From Micromonospora pisi (lineage in GTDB: Bacteria > Actinomycetota > Actinomycetes > Mycobacteriales > Micromonosporaceae): 64,000 nucleotides of DNA. Below, one piece after another: positions 8,717-17,485 of the stretch. Below the pieces are notes generated by a model, which ran no database searches, was not told the origin of the DNA, and was given only the letters and a program-made list of their open reading frames with translations. The stretch lies in assembly GCF_003633685.1 (NCBI RefSeq), contig NZ_RBKT01000001.1, forward strand, positions 434,001 through 498,000. The letters run 5' to 3'. Numbering within the stretch: the stretch's first letter is position 1; the number at the start of each line of letters is the position of its first letter. The position numbers were made by a program, and so were the translations under genes.

Positions 8717-9142
8717 CCTCCCCGTTGCTGACCGCGGCGTCGCCGGGCCTTACGGTCATGACCGGTCCGGTCGAACGTACGCCGAGGCGGGCAACCTCGG
8801 CGCGCGGCCGGATTCCTGCAGCGTTCATCGATCTCCCCAATCGCGCGCTACCGACCGTACAGTCATCACGAGCCGGAGACGCAACCGGAGCGCCGGAAAC
8901 CCGCACCGGGGCGGCCGGATATCGCGCGTGTCACATCTCGCACACGACTGCACGTACAGTTGAGCATCTTTCGGATAAAGCAGAAGATGTAACAGTCTTG
9001 CATCACTCAACAGGCGTACGTCTCAGGGCGTGGGATACCGGACATGCGGGGCGAGAGACCACCCGGGGCGCGCCCGGTACGCCGGGGTCGGGAGAATGGC
9101 GCCGCAGCGCGAGCAGTCCGGAGCCGGAGGGACGGGACCAGC
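8717..9142. other. Intergenic regulatory region, partly AT-rich
   Basis: This 426-bp gap separates the Tat hydrolase from trpF. No gene is supported. It holds a 12-bp palindrome CGGTCATGACCG at 8753-8764, just upstream of the hydrolase, and an unusually AT-rich stretch at about 8945-9010. That stretch contains CATCTT and AAGATG arms 13 bases apart and a TTGAGC hexamer at 8960-8965. I cannot assign a promoter with confidence. Confidence 0.4.
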
Positions 9143-9754
9143 ATGTTCGTCAAGGTCTGCGGGCTACGGACCGCCCCGGACGTCGCGGCCTCGGTGGACG
9201 CGGGCGCCGACGCGATCGGATTCGTGCTCACCCCGAGCCCCCGCCAGGTGACACCGGCCGAGGCCCGCGAACTGGCCGAGGCGGTGCCGACCGACGTGCT
9301 GACCGTCGGGGTGTTCCGGGGCGAACCGGTCGACGTGGTGCGGGCCGCCGTGGCGGCCTCGGGCGTACGCGCGATCCAACTGCACGGCGACGAGCCGGCC
9401 ACCCACTACACCGCGCTACGGGAGCTGGGCCTGCCGCTGATCCGGGGCACCTCCCCCGGCGGTGCGGCCGGACTGCGCCCCGGCGCCCTCGGTGAGGACC
9501 TGCTGATCGTCGACTCACCGCAGCCCGGCTCCGGTGCCGCCTGGGACTGGGACACGCTGGACCGGGCCGCGCTCGCCGGGCGGTGGCTGCTCGCCGGTGG
9601 TCTGCGTCCGGACAACGTCGGCGCCGCGATCGATGCCCTGCGACCCTGGGGCGTCGACGTCTCCAGCGGTGTGGAGGTGCGGCGCGGAGTGAAGGACCCG
9701 GCACTGATCCGGGTGTTTCTTGAGGCCGTACGGACGCGGGTCGGGCAGAACTGA
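9143..9754 (+). CDS. trpF: Phosphoribosylanthranilate isomerase
   Basis: A 203-residue TIM-barrel enzyme that converts phosphoribosylanthranilate to CdRP in tryptophan synthesis. The N-terminal MFVKVCGLRTAPD carries the catalytic cysteine (C6 in KVCG), ADAIGFVLTPSPRQ and IQLHGDE follow, and the phosphate site is LLAGGLRPDNV with VDVSSGVE; the Asp in IVDS is the usual acid. The length is typical. It stands apart from other trp genes, as is common in actinobacteria, where PriA often does this step; a dedicated trpF is notable. Confidence 0.93.
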   Translation: MFVKVCGLRTAPDVAASVDAGADAIGFVLTPSPRQVTPAEARELAEAVPTDVLTVGVFRGEPVDVVRAAVAASGVRAIQLHGDEPATHYTALRELGLPLIRGTSPGGAAGLRPGALGEDLLIVDSPQPGSGAAWDWDTLDRAALAGRWLLAGGLRPDNVGAAIDALRPWGVDVSSGVEVRRGVKDPALIRVFLEAVRTRVGQN

Positions 9755-9770
9755 TCTCGCGGTCGTCCGA

Positions 9771-9776
9771 TATAAG
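9771..9776 (+). promoter_or_regulatory. Putative -10 hexamer for a leaderless transcript
   Basis: TATAAG ends six bases before the ATG at 9783, and no ribosome site is present. This places the expected transcription start at or next to the A of the start codon, the usual arrangement for leaderless actinobacterial mRNA. No convincing -35 box is visible. Confidence 0.5.
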
Positions 9777-9782
9777 TAGCGG

Positions 9783-10514
9783 ATGGAGCTTCCCGCGTAC
9801 CTCGCCACCATGCCGATGCACGCGATCACCGAGATCCACGGGGAGGCCGGGCTACGGGAACGGTTCCGACTGGAGATCCAGCGGTTCGCCACCGCCGACC
9901 GGGACCGGCTCACCGCCGCCCTCGACCTCGCCAGCGAACTGCACCGGGCCGACCGGCGGGTCCGCGAGCCGTACCTGAACCACCTGCTGCGGGTCAGCAT
10001 CCGGATGCTGCACCACTACGACGTACAGGACGTCGACGTGATCGTGGCCGGCCTGCTGCACGACGCGGTCGAGGACCATCCGGCGGAGCTGGCCGGCCCG
10101 CTGACCGAGGGCGGCGACCGGACCGAGGCGGCCCTCGCCGAACTCGCCCGGCGGTTCGGCGCCCGGGTCGCCCGGCTGGTCGCGGCGGTCACCAACCCGG
10201 ACTACACCGCCGACCGGGACCGGCACGTCCAGTACCGCGAGCACGTCGCGGCGAGCCTCGACGGTGAGCCGTGGGCGCGGGTGATCAAGATGTCGGACTT
10301 CACCGACAACGGGGTCGGTGTCATCCACACCACCGGTCCGAAGGTCGCCTCGTCGGCCCGCAAGTACCGGCCCCTGGTGCCGGTCTTCCGCGAACTGATC
10401 GGCCGACCGGACACTCCCCTGTCGCCCCGGGTGAAGCAGCACATCTTCCAGCAGCTCGACCTGGCCGAGGAGCGTTTCAGCGCCATCCTCGACCAACCCG
10501 CGTCGCACGCCTGA
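9783..10514 (+). CDS. HD-domain phosphohydrolase, SpoT/MESH1-like
   Basis: A 243-residue protein with an HD metal-binding domain. NHLLRVSIRML supplies the first His, and GLLHDAVEDH is the HD-ED motif of the RelA/SpoT hydrolase family. RLVAAVTN and VIKMSDFTDNG give the later conserved Asp. There is no synthetase domain, so it resembles small ppGpp hydrolases or other nucleotide phosphohydrolases. It follows trpF by 28 bp but may have its own leaderless promoter. Confidence 0.85.
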   Translation: MELPAYLATMPMHAITEIHGEAGLRERFRLEIQRFATADRDRLTAALDLASELHRADRRVREPYLNHLLRVSIRMLHHYDVQDVDVIVAGLLHDAVEDHPAELAGPLTEGGDRTEAALAELARRFGARVARLVAAVTNPDYTADRDRHVQYREHVAASLDGEPWARVIKMSDFTDNGVGVIHTTGPKVASSARKYRPLVPVFRELIGRPDTPLSPRVKQHIFQQLDLAEERFSAILDQPASHA

Positions 10515-10521
10515 ACCGGGC

Positions 10522-10556
10522 GGGTGGCCGCCGGCCGTACGGGCCGACGGCCACCC
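10522..10556. terminator. Hairpin terminator after the HD gene
   Basis: GGGTGGCCG and CGGCCACCC form a 9-bp stem around a 17-base GC-rich loop that can itself fold. It starts seven bases after the HD gene's stop codon. Confidence 0.6.
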
Positions 10557-10571
10557 TGACGCCGCGACGCG

Positions 10572-10754
10572 CTACGACTTGGGTACGTAGAGCGTCTGGG
10601 TCCGGTAGTTGTTCCGGGTGCCGGCGGGTTGGTAGTTGTTCTCCACGTTGCCGGCGATGTCGACCGCGAACCACTTCACGGTGGTCCTGGCGTCGATCGT
10701 GATCTCCTGGGCGCCCTCCCGCATTCCGGCGGAGGTGAGGTGGCATCTGCCCAA
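10572..10754 (-). pseudogene. C-terminal fragment of a secreted beta-sandwich protein
   Basis: About 60 codons remain. ITIDARTTVKWFAVDIAGN followed by VENNYQPAGTRNN and TLYVPKS resembles the chitobiase/beta-hexosaminidase C-terminal Ig-like domain ('T-x-K-W/Y-F-A-V-D-x-A-G-N'), which occurs at the ends of secreted glycosidases and esterases. The parent enzyme is missing: directly upstream on the same strand is a terminator and then the DUF574 methyltransferase. I read it as the leftover 3' end of a deleted gene. Confidence 0.6.
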
Positions 10755-10765
10755 GATCGAGAAGG

Positions 10766-10792
10766 CGGGCGTCCGGGCACTCCGGACGCCCG
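10766..10792. terminator. Hairpin terminator after the DUF574 methyltransferase
   Basis: CGGGCGTCCGG and CCGGACGCCCG form a perfect 11-bp stem with the loop GCACT. It lies 14 bases past the end of the minus-strand methyltransferase gene. Confidence 0.75.
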
Positions 10793-10805
10793 ACGCCCGG
10801 AACGC

Positions 10806-11624
10806 CTATGGTTTGCGACCCACCGCCCCGAACTCGTCCACCGCACGCCTCGGCCTCGGGTCAGCCGGATCGGGCCGCCACAGCGGGCACGACACCACAC
10901 CCGGCTCCACCAGCTCCAGCCCGTCGAAATAGCCACCGATCTCGTCCGGCGTACGGAGGTGGTAGGACTGGGAACCGCTCGCGTTCCACACCCCGATCGC
11001 CGCCTCGAACGCGTCACCGTCGACCACGTTCGTGCCGTCGGCGACCACGAGATGACTGCCCGAGGGCAACCCACCCATCAACCGGGCCACGATCGACCGG
11101 GCCTCGTCGACGTCCGGGACATGCCCGAGGATGTTCATCAGCATCAGGCCCACCGGCTGATCCAGATCCAACGTCGCCCGCCGCGCCGATTCCAGGATCC
11201 GGTCGGTGTCGCGCAGGTCCGCGTCGACGTACTCGGTCACCCCCTGCGGGGTGCCGGCCAGCAACGCGCGGGCGTGCGACAACACCATCGGATCGTTGTC
11301 GACGTAGACGATCCGACACTCCGGGGCCACCCGCTGGGCGACCTCGTGCGTGTTCTCCACCGTCGGCAGACCGGTGCCGATGTCCAGGAACTGACGGATG
11401 CCCACCTCGCGGGCCAGGTAGGTCACCGCACGGGAGAGGAACTCCCGCGACCCACGCGCGATCGGCACGATGTCCGGGAACAACTCCTGGAACTGGTCGC
11501 CGATCTGCCGGTCCACCTGGAAGTTGTCCTTACCACCCAACCAGTAGTTCCAGATCCGGGCCGAGTGGGAGACCGACGGGTCGATCCTGGACGCCGGGAC
11601 GGAGGGCCGAGGGGACTCGGTCAC
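10806..11624 (-). CDS. DUF574 family SAM-dependent methyltransferase
   Basis: A 272-residue protein of the SAM-methyltransferase family often labelled DUF574, which is amplified in actinomycetes. Typical motifs are ARIWNYWLGGKDNFQVDR near the start, FLDIGTGLPT (SAM motif I), IVYVDNDPMVL (motif II) and MLMNILGHV. Its members often sit near regulators and have no proven substrate. I place the start at the GTG at 11624, which has AAGGAGT eight bases upstream; an earlier in-frame start at 11696 adds residues not seen in the family. It is divergent from the AfsR-type regulator. Confidence 0.88.
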   Translation of the reverse strand: MTESPRPSVPASRIDPSVSHSARIWNYWLGGKDNFQVDRQIGDQFQELFPDIVPIARGSREFLSRAVTYLAREVGIRQFLDIGTGLPTVENTHEVAQRVAPECRIVYVDNDPMVLSHARALLAGTPQGVTEYVDADLRDTDRILESARRATLDLDQPVGLMLMNILGHVPDVDEARSIVARLMGGLPSGSHLVVADGTNVVDGDAFEAAIGVWNASGSQSYHLRTPDEIGGYFDGLELVEPGVVSCPLWRPDPADPRPRRAVDEFGAVGRKP

Positions 11625-11749
11625 GAGGCCGCACTCCTTAGACAGGAAGCCGGAAAGAATCAGTGAAAAATAGACGTCGAGGCGGTTTGCCGGCAAGCCG
11701 GCTCACACACCCGGCCTGACCTGCGTGCCGGTGCGCGACAATGGGCGCC

Positions 11750-14700
11750 ATGCGGTTCGGCATCCTGGGTCCGACCCGGGTCCTCCTCCCCGACGGGCGA
11801 CACCTCCCCGTCGGCGGCGCACGGCTGCGCGCCCTCCTGGCGCTGCTCCTGGTCGACGCCGGGCGGGTCGTGCCCGTACCGCGACTCATCGACGGTCTCT
11901 ACGGAGACGAACCGCCCCGAGGCGCCGCGAACGCGTTGCAGTCACAGGTGTCCCGGCTGCGTCAGGCGCTGCCCGGCGACGACGGAACCCCGCCACTTGT
12001 CGAGTTCCACCAGACCGGCTACCGACTCGCCGTGGACCCCGACCAGGTCGACGCGCACCGGTTCACCCGGCTCGCCGCCGCCGGACACCGGGCGCTCGCC
12101 GCCGGCCACCGGCAGGACGCGGCGGCGCTGCTCCACGAGGCCCTCGACCTGTGGCAGGGACAGCCACTGGTCGACCTCGCCGACACACCCACCGGCCGCG
12201 CCCTCGCCGCCCGGCTCGAAGAGGCACGCCTCGCCGCCCTCGAAGACCGGATCGAAGCGGAACTCGGCCTGCCGACAGCCGCGCCGCCCGTCGGCGAACT
12301 GCGCGAGCTGGTCGCCACCCATCCGCTGCGGGAACGGTTACGCGGCCAACTCATCCGGGCGCTGCACACCGCCGGCCGGACCGCCGAGGCACTCGCCGCC
12401 TACGAGGACACCCGCCGCACCCTCGCCGACGAACTCGGCACCGACCCGTCCGCCGAACTCGCCGCGCTGCACCTGGCGATACTCCGAGCCGGCGAGCTCC
12501 CCCATCCGCACCCGACGGACGAACCGGTCCCGGCCCGGACAGCCCACGACACCACCGCACCGGCCGGACCGCCCCGGAACAGGCCACCGGGCCAGTTGAC
12601 CAGCTTCGTCGGCCGGGAGGAGGAGCTTCGCCGGGTCGGCAAGCTGCTCGGCGAGGCGCGGCTCGTCACGCTCCACGGTCCCGGTGGCGCGGGCAAGACC
12701 CGGCTCGCGATCGAGGCGAGCAGCCGGCAGGAACTGGACGTCTGCTTCGTCGAACTGGCCCCGGTGCTCCCAGGGGCGAACGTCGCCCAAGCCGTCCTCA
12801 GCGCGCTCGGCGTACGCGAAGCCGGGTTGCGGACCCCGGCCGACCACCACCAGGACGCCGCCGACCGGCTCGTCGCCGCCCTGACCGACCGGCGGCTGCT
12901 ACTCGTGCTGGACAACTGTGAACACGTGGTCACCGAATCGGCCACCCTCGCCGGCCGGCTGCTCGGCACCAGCCCCGGGCTGCGGATCCTCACCACCAGC
13001 CGGGAACCGCTCCGGCTGACCGGAGAAGTGCTCTGCCCGATCTCCGGACTGGCCCTGCCACCGCAGCGAAGCGGTCCCGACGCGGCCGGTGACTACCCGG
13101 CCGTACGTCTCTTCCTCGACCGGGCCACCGACGTGTCACCGGACTTCCGCCTCGACGCCGGCAACGTCGACGCGGTGCTGCGGATCTGCCGCACCCTCGA
13201 CGGCCTGCCACTCGCGATCGAACTGGCCGCCGCCCGGCTCCGGGCCCTACCGGTCGCGGAGATCGACGCCCGGCTCGACGACCGGTTCCGGCTGCTCTCC
13301 CGGGGCAGCCGGACCGCCCTGCCCCGCCACCAGACGCTCCGGGCCGCCGTGGAATGGAGCTGGGACCTGCTCGACCCCGCCGAGCGGCTGCTCGCCCAGC
13401 GGCTGACCGTCTTCACCGGCGGAGCCACCCTCGCCTCGGCCGAGGGCGTCTGCGGACTGCCCGGGCACGACCTGGTCGAGGTGCTCACCAGTCTGGTGGA
13501 GAAATCACTGGTCGAGGTCGGCGACGGGCGCTACCGGATGCTCGACACCATACGCGCGTACGGCGCCCAGCGGCTGGTCGAGGCGGGCGAGGAGAAGTCA
13601 CTGCGCCAGGCACACGCGGAATACTTCCTCGACCTGGCCCGGACCGCGGACCCGTACCTGCGCCGGACCGAACAGGTGGAGTGGCTGCGGCAGCTCGACG
13701 CCGAACGGGACAACCTGCACACCGCGCTCCGGCGGAGCATCCATGCCACCGACCCGACCACCGCGCTGCGGTTGGTCTCCGCCCTCTCCTTCTACTGGTG
13801 GCTGCGAGGCCTACGCGGCGAAGGCGCCGCACTCGCCGGCGAACTACTCGGCCGGCTCGGCCCGCAGCCACCCCCGGACCTGGCCGAGGAGTACGTCCTC
13901 TGCCGACTCAACGCCGCGCTCGACGGCTCCCGTGACGCGGGGCCGAGGGTCGGCCCGGGATCAGCGCAATGGTTGCTGCGCGACCTGGGGCGGCCACCCC
14001 GACAGCCGTTCCTGCTCTTCCTCTCCGCCATGGCCTCCGGCCCGCCGGAGGACGGCACCACCGAGATCGTGCTCGCCATGAACGAAGCGGACGCCGGCAT
14101 GCTCGGCGGCGACGGGTGGGCCCGGGCGCTGGCCTCGATCGGACTCGGCGTCACCCTGCTGTTCGAGGGCGAACCCACGGCCGCCGAAGTCGAGCTGACC
14201 CGCGCGCTGCACGGATTCCGCGAACTCGGTGACCGGTGGGGGACCGTACTGGCGCTGGCCTCCATGGTCGAACTGGCCGACGGCCGGGGTGATCATTCGA
14301 CCGCGCTGGCGTCGATGGCCGAGGCCCTGCGACTGGCCGAGGAACTCGACTCGACCGTGGACCTGTCCGACCTGCTACGCATTCGCGGTGACGTACGGGT
14401 GCACGCGGGCGACCTGACCGGCGCGTACGCCGACTACGGCCGGGCCGCCGAGTTGGCCCGGCAGGCGGGCGCACCGGAGATGCGGGCCGCCGCCCGGCTC
14501 GGCCTGGCCGAGGTGGCCCGGCTCCGGGGCGACCTGATCCAGGCCCGCGAGCTCTGCGACGCCGCGTTGGCGGAGTGCCCCCAGGGGTGGTTCGGCGCCG
14601 CCGGCACCCGCCTGGACGTACTGGTCGCACTGGGCCGGATCGCCGAGGCGTCCGACGACGTCCCGGCCGCCCGCGACTGGTACCGCGCGGCACTGACCAG

Positions 14701-15019
14701 CACCCTCGGGATGCCCAGCCTGCCCCCGCTGGGCCACGCGGTCGAGGGACTGGTCCGACTCGAACTGGCCCGGGGAAACCGGGAGCCGGCGGCGCTGCTG
14801 CTCGGCGCGGTGACGGCGGCGCTGCGTGGCGCCACCGTCGCCAACTCCGCCCAGCTGGTCCGGCTGGCCGAGAGCACCCGGTCCACGCTCGGCCCCGCCA
14901 CCTACGACCCGCCCTTCGCCCAAGGCGCCGCCCTCACCACCCCGCAGGCCCTCAACCTCATCGCCGGTAAGGAAGGGCCCCCTGTTATCGCTTTCGGTAT
15001 AGGAAGGGCCCCTTCCTAA
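11750..15019 (+). CDS. AfsR/SARP-type regulator with NB-ARC and TPR domains
   Basis: A 1089-residue regulator. The OmpR-like DNA-binding domain (MRFGILGPTRVLLPDG through LIDGLYGDEPP) leads into a bacterial transcription-activation domain (to about 250). An NB-ARC ATPase follows, with Walker A GPGGAGKT near 310 and Walker B LLLVLDNCEHV, then TPR-like helices. Such proteins activate secondary-metabolite or export genes, and the next two genes encode a DrrAB-type exporter. GACAAT ends seven bases before the ATG, suggesting a leaderless mRNA. The last 17 codons are read from an interspersed repeat. Confidence 0.9.
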   Translation: MRFGILGPTRVLLPDGRHLPVGGARLRALLALLLVDAGRVVPVPRLIDGLYGDEPPRGAANALQSQVSRLRQALPGDDGTPPLVEFHQTGYRLAVDPDQVDAHRFTRLAAAGHRALAAGHRQDAAALLHEALDLWQGQPLVDLADTPTGRALAARLEEARLAALEDRIEAELGLPTAAPPVGELRELVATHPLRERLRGQLIRALHTAGRTAEALAAYEDTRRTLADELGTDPSAELAALHLAILRAGELPHPHPTDEPVPARTAHDTTAPAGPPRNRPPGQLTSFVGREEELRRVGKLLGEARLVTLHGPGGAGKTRLAIEASSRQELDVCFVELAPVLPGANVAQAVLSALGVREAGLRTPADHHQDAADRLVAALTDRRLLLVLDNCEHVVTESATLAGRLLGTSPGLRILTTSREPLRLTGEVLCPISGLALPPQRSGPDAAGDYPAVRLFLDRATDVSPDFRLDAGNVDAVLRICRTLDGLPLAIELAAARLRALPVAEIDARLDDRFRLLSRGSRTALPRHQTLRAAVEWSWDLLDPAERLLAQRLTVFTGGATLASAEGVCGLPGHDLVEVLTSLVEKSLVEVGDGRYRMLDTIRAYGAQRLVEAGEEKSLRQAHAEYFLDLARTADPYLRRTEQVEWLRQLDAERDNLHTALRRSIHATDPTTALRLVSALSFYWWLRGLRGEGAALAGELLGRLGPQPPPDLAEEYVLCRLNAALDGSRDAGPRVGPGSAQWLLRDLGRPPRQPFLLFLSAMASGPPEDGTTEIVLAMNEADAGMLGGDGWARALASIGLGVTLLFEGEPTAAEVELTRALHGFRELGDRWGTVLALASMVELADGRGDHSTALASMAEALRLAEELDSTVDLSDLLRIRGDVRVHAGDLTGAYADYGRAAELARQAGAPEMRAAARLGLAEVARLRGDLIQARELCDAALAECPQGWFGAAGTRLDVLVALGRIAEASDDVPAARDWYRAALTSTLGMPSLPPLGHAVEGLVRLELARGNREPAALLLGAVTAALRGATVANSAQLVRLAESTRSTLGPATYDPPFAQGAALTTPQALNLIAGKEGPPVIAFGIGRAPS

Positions 15020-15020
15020 C
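14967..15020. repeat. Interspersed GGAAGGGCCCC repeat element
   Basis: The element has two palindromic ends: an imperfect TAAGGAAGGGCCCCCTGTTA and a near-perfect hairpin TAGGAAGGG-C-CCCTTCCTA, joined by a short TCGCTTTCGG-containing middle. From memory, close copies are scattered through Micromonosporaceae genomes; I could not search. It supplies the C-terminal codons and the stop codon of the AfsR-type gene and may also act as its terminator. Confidence 0.75.
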
Positions 15021-15086
15021 ACTCGTGCGGGGTGGCCGTCAGCCGATCGTGCGTGGTCGGTCAGCGACGGGTCGCACGCTCGGCCC

Positions 15087-16088
15087 ATGACAACGACACC
15101 ACCCGCGGTGTACGCCGACGGGCTCCGCAAGCGGTACGGCCCGAAGTGGGCCCTCGACGGCTTCGACCTGACCGTGCCGGCCGGTGCCGTACACGGGCTG
15201 CTGGGGCCGAACGGCGCCGGCAAGACCACGGCGGTCCGCATTCTCTCCACTCTGCTCCGCTTCGACGGCGGGCAGGCCCGGGTGGCCGGCTTCGACGTGG
15301 CCCGACAGGCCGAACAGGTCCGGCAGCGGATCGGACTGACCGGGCAGTACGCCGCCGTCGACGAGGTCCTCAGCGGGCGGCAGAACCTGACCCTCTTCGG
15401 CCGACTACACCACCTCGGTCCACGCGCCGCCCGGCGGCGAGCCGACCAGTTGCTGGAGCAGTTCGGCCTGACCGACGCGGCCGGCAAGTCGCTGGCCGCG
15501 TACTCCGGTGGCATGCGCCGCCGGCTCGACCTCGCCGCCAGCCTGGTCGTCACGCCACAGGTGCTCTTCCTCGACGAACCGACCACAGGGCTCGACCCGC
15601 GCAGCCGCAACCAGCTGTGGGAGGCCGTACGGACGCTCGTCCGGGAGGGGACCACCGTGCTGCTGACGACGCAGTACCTGGAGGAGGCGGACCAGTTGGC
15701 CGACCGGATCTCGGTGATCAACGCCGGGCGGGTCGTCGCCGAGGGGACCTCCGACGACCTGAAGTCGAAGATCGGTGGCGACCGCCTCGAGCTGGTGGTG
15801 CGCGACGCCGCCGAGCTCGAACCCGCCGCCGGCATCGTCGGGCGGGTCTGTAGGGCGGTCGTGGAGCGGGAGGTGGAGACCCGTCGGCTCAGCGCTCCGG
15901 TCACCGATCGGGTCGCCGCCCTCGCCGAGGTGATCCGATCCCTGGCGGACGCGGGGATCACGGTCGAGGACATCGGGCTGCGCCGGCCCACGCTCGACGA
16001 GGCGTTTCTCCACCTCACCGGCGGCCCGGTGACCGGGGTGGGCGCCACGAACGGTGCCACCGGTTCGTACCAGCGGGAACGGAGCTAG
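15087..16088 (+). CDS. DrrA-like ABC transporter ATPase
   Basis: A 333-residue ATPase of the daunorubicin-resistance DrrA family. Walker A is GPNGAGKTT, the signature is YSGGMRRRLD, Walker B is VLFLDEPTTGLD, and LLTTQYLEEADQLAD is typical of DrrA. The C-terminal part (after 220) with RRPTLDEAFLHLTG is the family's extra domain. It pairs with the permease that starts five bases after its stop, forming an exporter for a hydrophobic compound. The AfsR-type gene just upstream may control it. Confidence 0.92.
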   Translation: MTTTPPAVYADGLRKRYGPKWALDGFDLTVPAGAVHGLLGPNGAGKTTAVRILSTLLRFDGGQARVAGFDVARQAEQVRQRIGLTGQYAAVDEVLSGRQNLTLFGRLHHLGPRAARRRADQLLEQFGLTDAAGKSLAAYSGGMRRRLDLAASLVVTPQVLFLDEPTTGLDPRSRNQLWEAVRTLVREGTTVLLTTQYLEEADQLADRISVINAGRVVAEGTSDDLKSKIGGDRLELVVRDAAELEPAAGIVGRVCRAVVEREVETRRLSAPVTDRVAALAEVIRSLADAGITVEDIGLRRPTLDEAFLHLTGGPVTGVGATNGATGSYQRERS

Positions 16089-16093
16089 CCAGG

Positions 16094-16960
16094 ATGATCA
16101 CGACCACACTCCAACCGCGCCGAGCTGACCGTACCCTCGCTGCCCCGCCGGCGGCCTCGACCCCGCTGGGCCGGCTCCGCTGGGCGGTTGCGGACGGCTT
16201 GACGATGACCCGGCGGTACCTGACCCACGTGGTCCGGGCCCCCGAGGAGATCGTCCTCTACTTCACCCTCCCGATCATGTTCGTGCTGGTCTTCGGGTAC
16301 GTCTTCGGCAGCGGCATGGCGGTTCCCGGTGGCGGCAACTACCGGGAGTTCCTGCTGCCCGGGGTATTCGTGATGACCATGCTGTACGGGCTCGGCGCGA
16401 CCGCCACCGCCGTCGCCACCGACCTCAGCCGGGGCGTGGTGGACCGGTTCCGTTCGCTGCCGGTGAGCCGGTCCGCGTTGCTGACCGGACGTAGTGCCGC
16501 CGACCTGGTCCGGGCCCTGCTGGAGATGTCCACCCTGGTGGTCTGCGGACTGCTGGTCGGCTGGCAGTGGCGCAACGGCGTGGTGGACGCGCTGCTCGCG
16601 GTGGCGCTCATCCTGCTGCTGCGTACGGCACTGACCTGGGTCGGCATCTGGCTCGGGCTGATGGTGCCGAATCCGGACCAGGTCTCCATGATCGTCTTTC
16701 CGCTGGCCTTCCCGCTCACCGCGCTCTCCAACGTCTTCGTGGCACCGGAGCTGATGCCGGGATGGCTCGGCGCGATCTCGGTCTGGAACCCGCTGTCGGC
16801 CACCGTCGCCGCCGCCCGTGACTTGTTCGGCAATCCCGGCATGGGTGGCGACTCGCTGGTCGCCCAGCATCCGGTGCTGCTGGCGATCGTCTGGCCGGTG
16901 CTGCTGATCACGGTCTTCGCGCCGCTGGCGGTCCGCCGCTACCGCCGGCTGAGCCGCTGA
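16094..16960 (+). CDS. DrrB-like ABC-2 type permease
   Basis: A 288-residue membrane protein with six predicted helices. The N-terminal cytoplasmic part precedes PEEIVLYFTLPIMFVLVFGY, the middle has LPGVFVMTMLYGLGATATAV, and the ABC-2 motif region (DLSRGVVDRFRSLPVSRSAL, then NVFVAPELMPGWL) is intact. It is the membrane partner of the ATPase directly upstream. A strong hairpin follows, so the two genes, perhaps with the regulator, make up one unit. Confidence 0.92.
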   Translation: MITTTLQPRRADRTLAAPPAASTPLGRLRWAVADGLTMTRRYLTHVVRAPEEIVLYFTLPIMFVLVFGYVFGSGMAVPGGGNYREFLLPGVFVMTMLYGLGATATAVATDLSRGVVDRFRSLPVSRSALLTGRSAADLVRALLEMSTLVVCGLLVGWQWRNGVVDALLAVALILLLRTALTWVGIWLGLMVPNPDQVSMIVFPLAFPLTALSNVFVAPELMPGWLGAISVWNPLSATVAAARDLFGNPGMGGDSLVAQHPVLLAIVWPVLLITVFAPLAVRRYRRLSR

Positions 16961-16977
16961 CCATCGGTCAGCCACGC

Positions 16978-17040
16978 GACCGCCGACCGCCGACGGACGT
17001 TCCGGGTGAGACCGGATCGGTTCGTCGGCGGTCGGCGGTC
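16978..17040. terminator. Long hairpin terminator after the DrrAB-like genes
   Basis: Two perfectly complementary 18-base arms (GACCGCCGACCGCCGACG and its reverse complement) flank a 27-base loop. The stem starts 17 bases past the permease stop. It insulates the exporter from the next plus-strand gene. Confidence 0.85.
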
Positions 17041-17072
17041 GAATGTCGGCGCCGTGTCGTACGGTGGCCGCC

Positions 17073-17483
17073 GTGTGGGAGGTCGAGGTACGCAGCAAGG
17101 TGCCGGGCGCGGCCCAGGACACGGCGCCGAGCGTGCTGGTCGAGCTGGAGCGGGACCGTACGACGGTGCGGGAACTGATCCGGCGGGCGGTCGAGGAGCA
17201 ACTTCGGGAGTTACGAGCGGACGCCACGCGTTGCCGCCGGACGCTCGACCGCCAGTACCTCACCCGTGACGAGATCGAACGGCAGGCCGCGTCCGGGGTG
17301 GTCCGGTCGTCGGCGGTGCCGGACGCCGAGCGGGAGGTGACCCGGGCGCAGCGCGCGTACGAACGGCACGCGTTTGCGGTCTTCGCGGGTGGACGCCAGG
17401 CCGGTGGCCTGGACGAGGAGATCGTGCTGCGGCTCGGCGAACCGGTGCTGTTCCTGCGCCTGACCCCGCTGGTAGGAGGCTGA
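17073..17483 (+). CDS. Small helical protein paired with the DUF4132 gene
   Basis: An approximately 136-residue soluble protein that I do not recognise. VWEVEVRSKVPG and SVLVELERDRTTVRELIRR open it; a long charged helix with several Arg-x-x-Glu patterns fills residues 20-90, and it ends in EPVLFLRLTPLVGG. The gene ends two bases before the DUF4132 start, so the two are almost surely co-translated and may form a complex. I prefer the GTG at 17073 (GGTGG upstream); an ATG at 17043 sits right after the terminator stem. Confidence 0.7.
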   Translation: MWEVEVRSKVPGAAQDTAPSVLVELERDRTTVRELIRRAVEEQLRELRADATRCRRTLDRQYLTRDEIERQAASGVVRSSAVPDAEREVTRAQRAYERHAFAVFAGGRQAGGLDEEIVLRLGEPVLFLRLTPLVGG

Positions 17484-17485
17484 CC

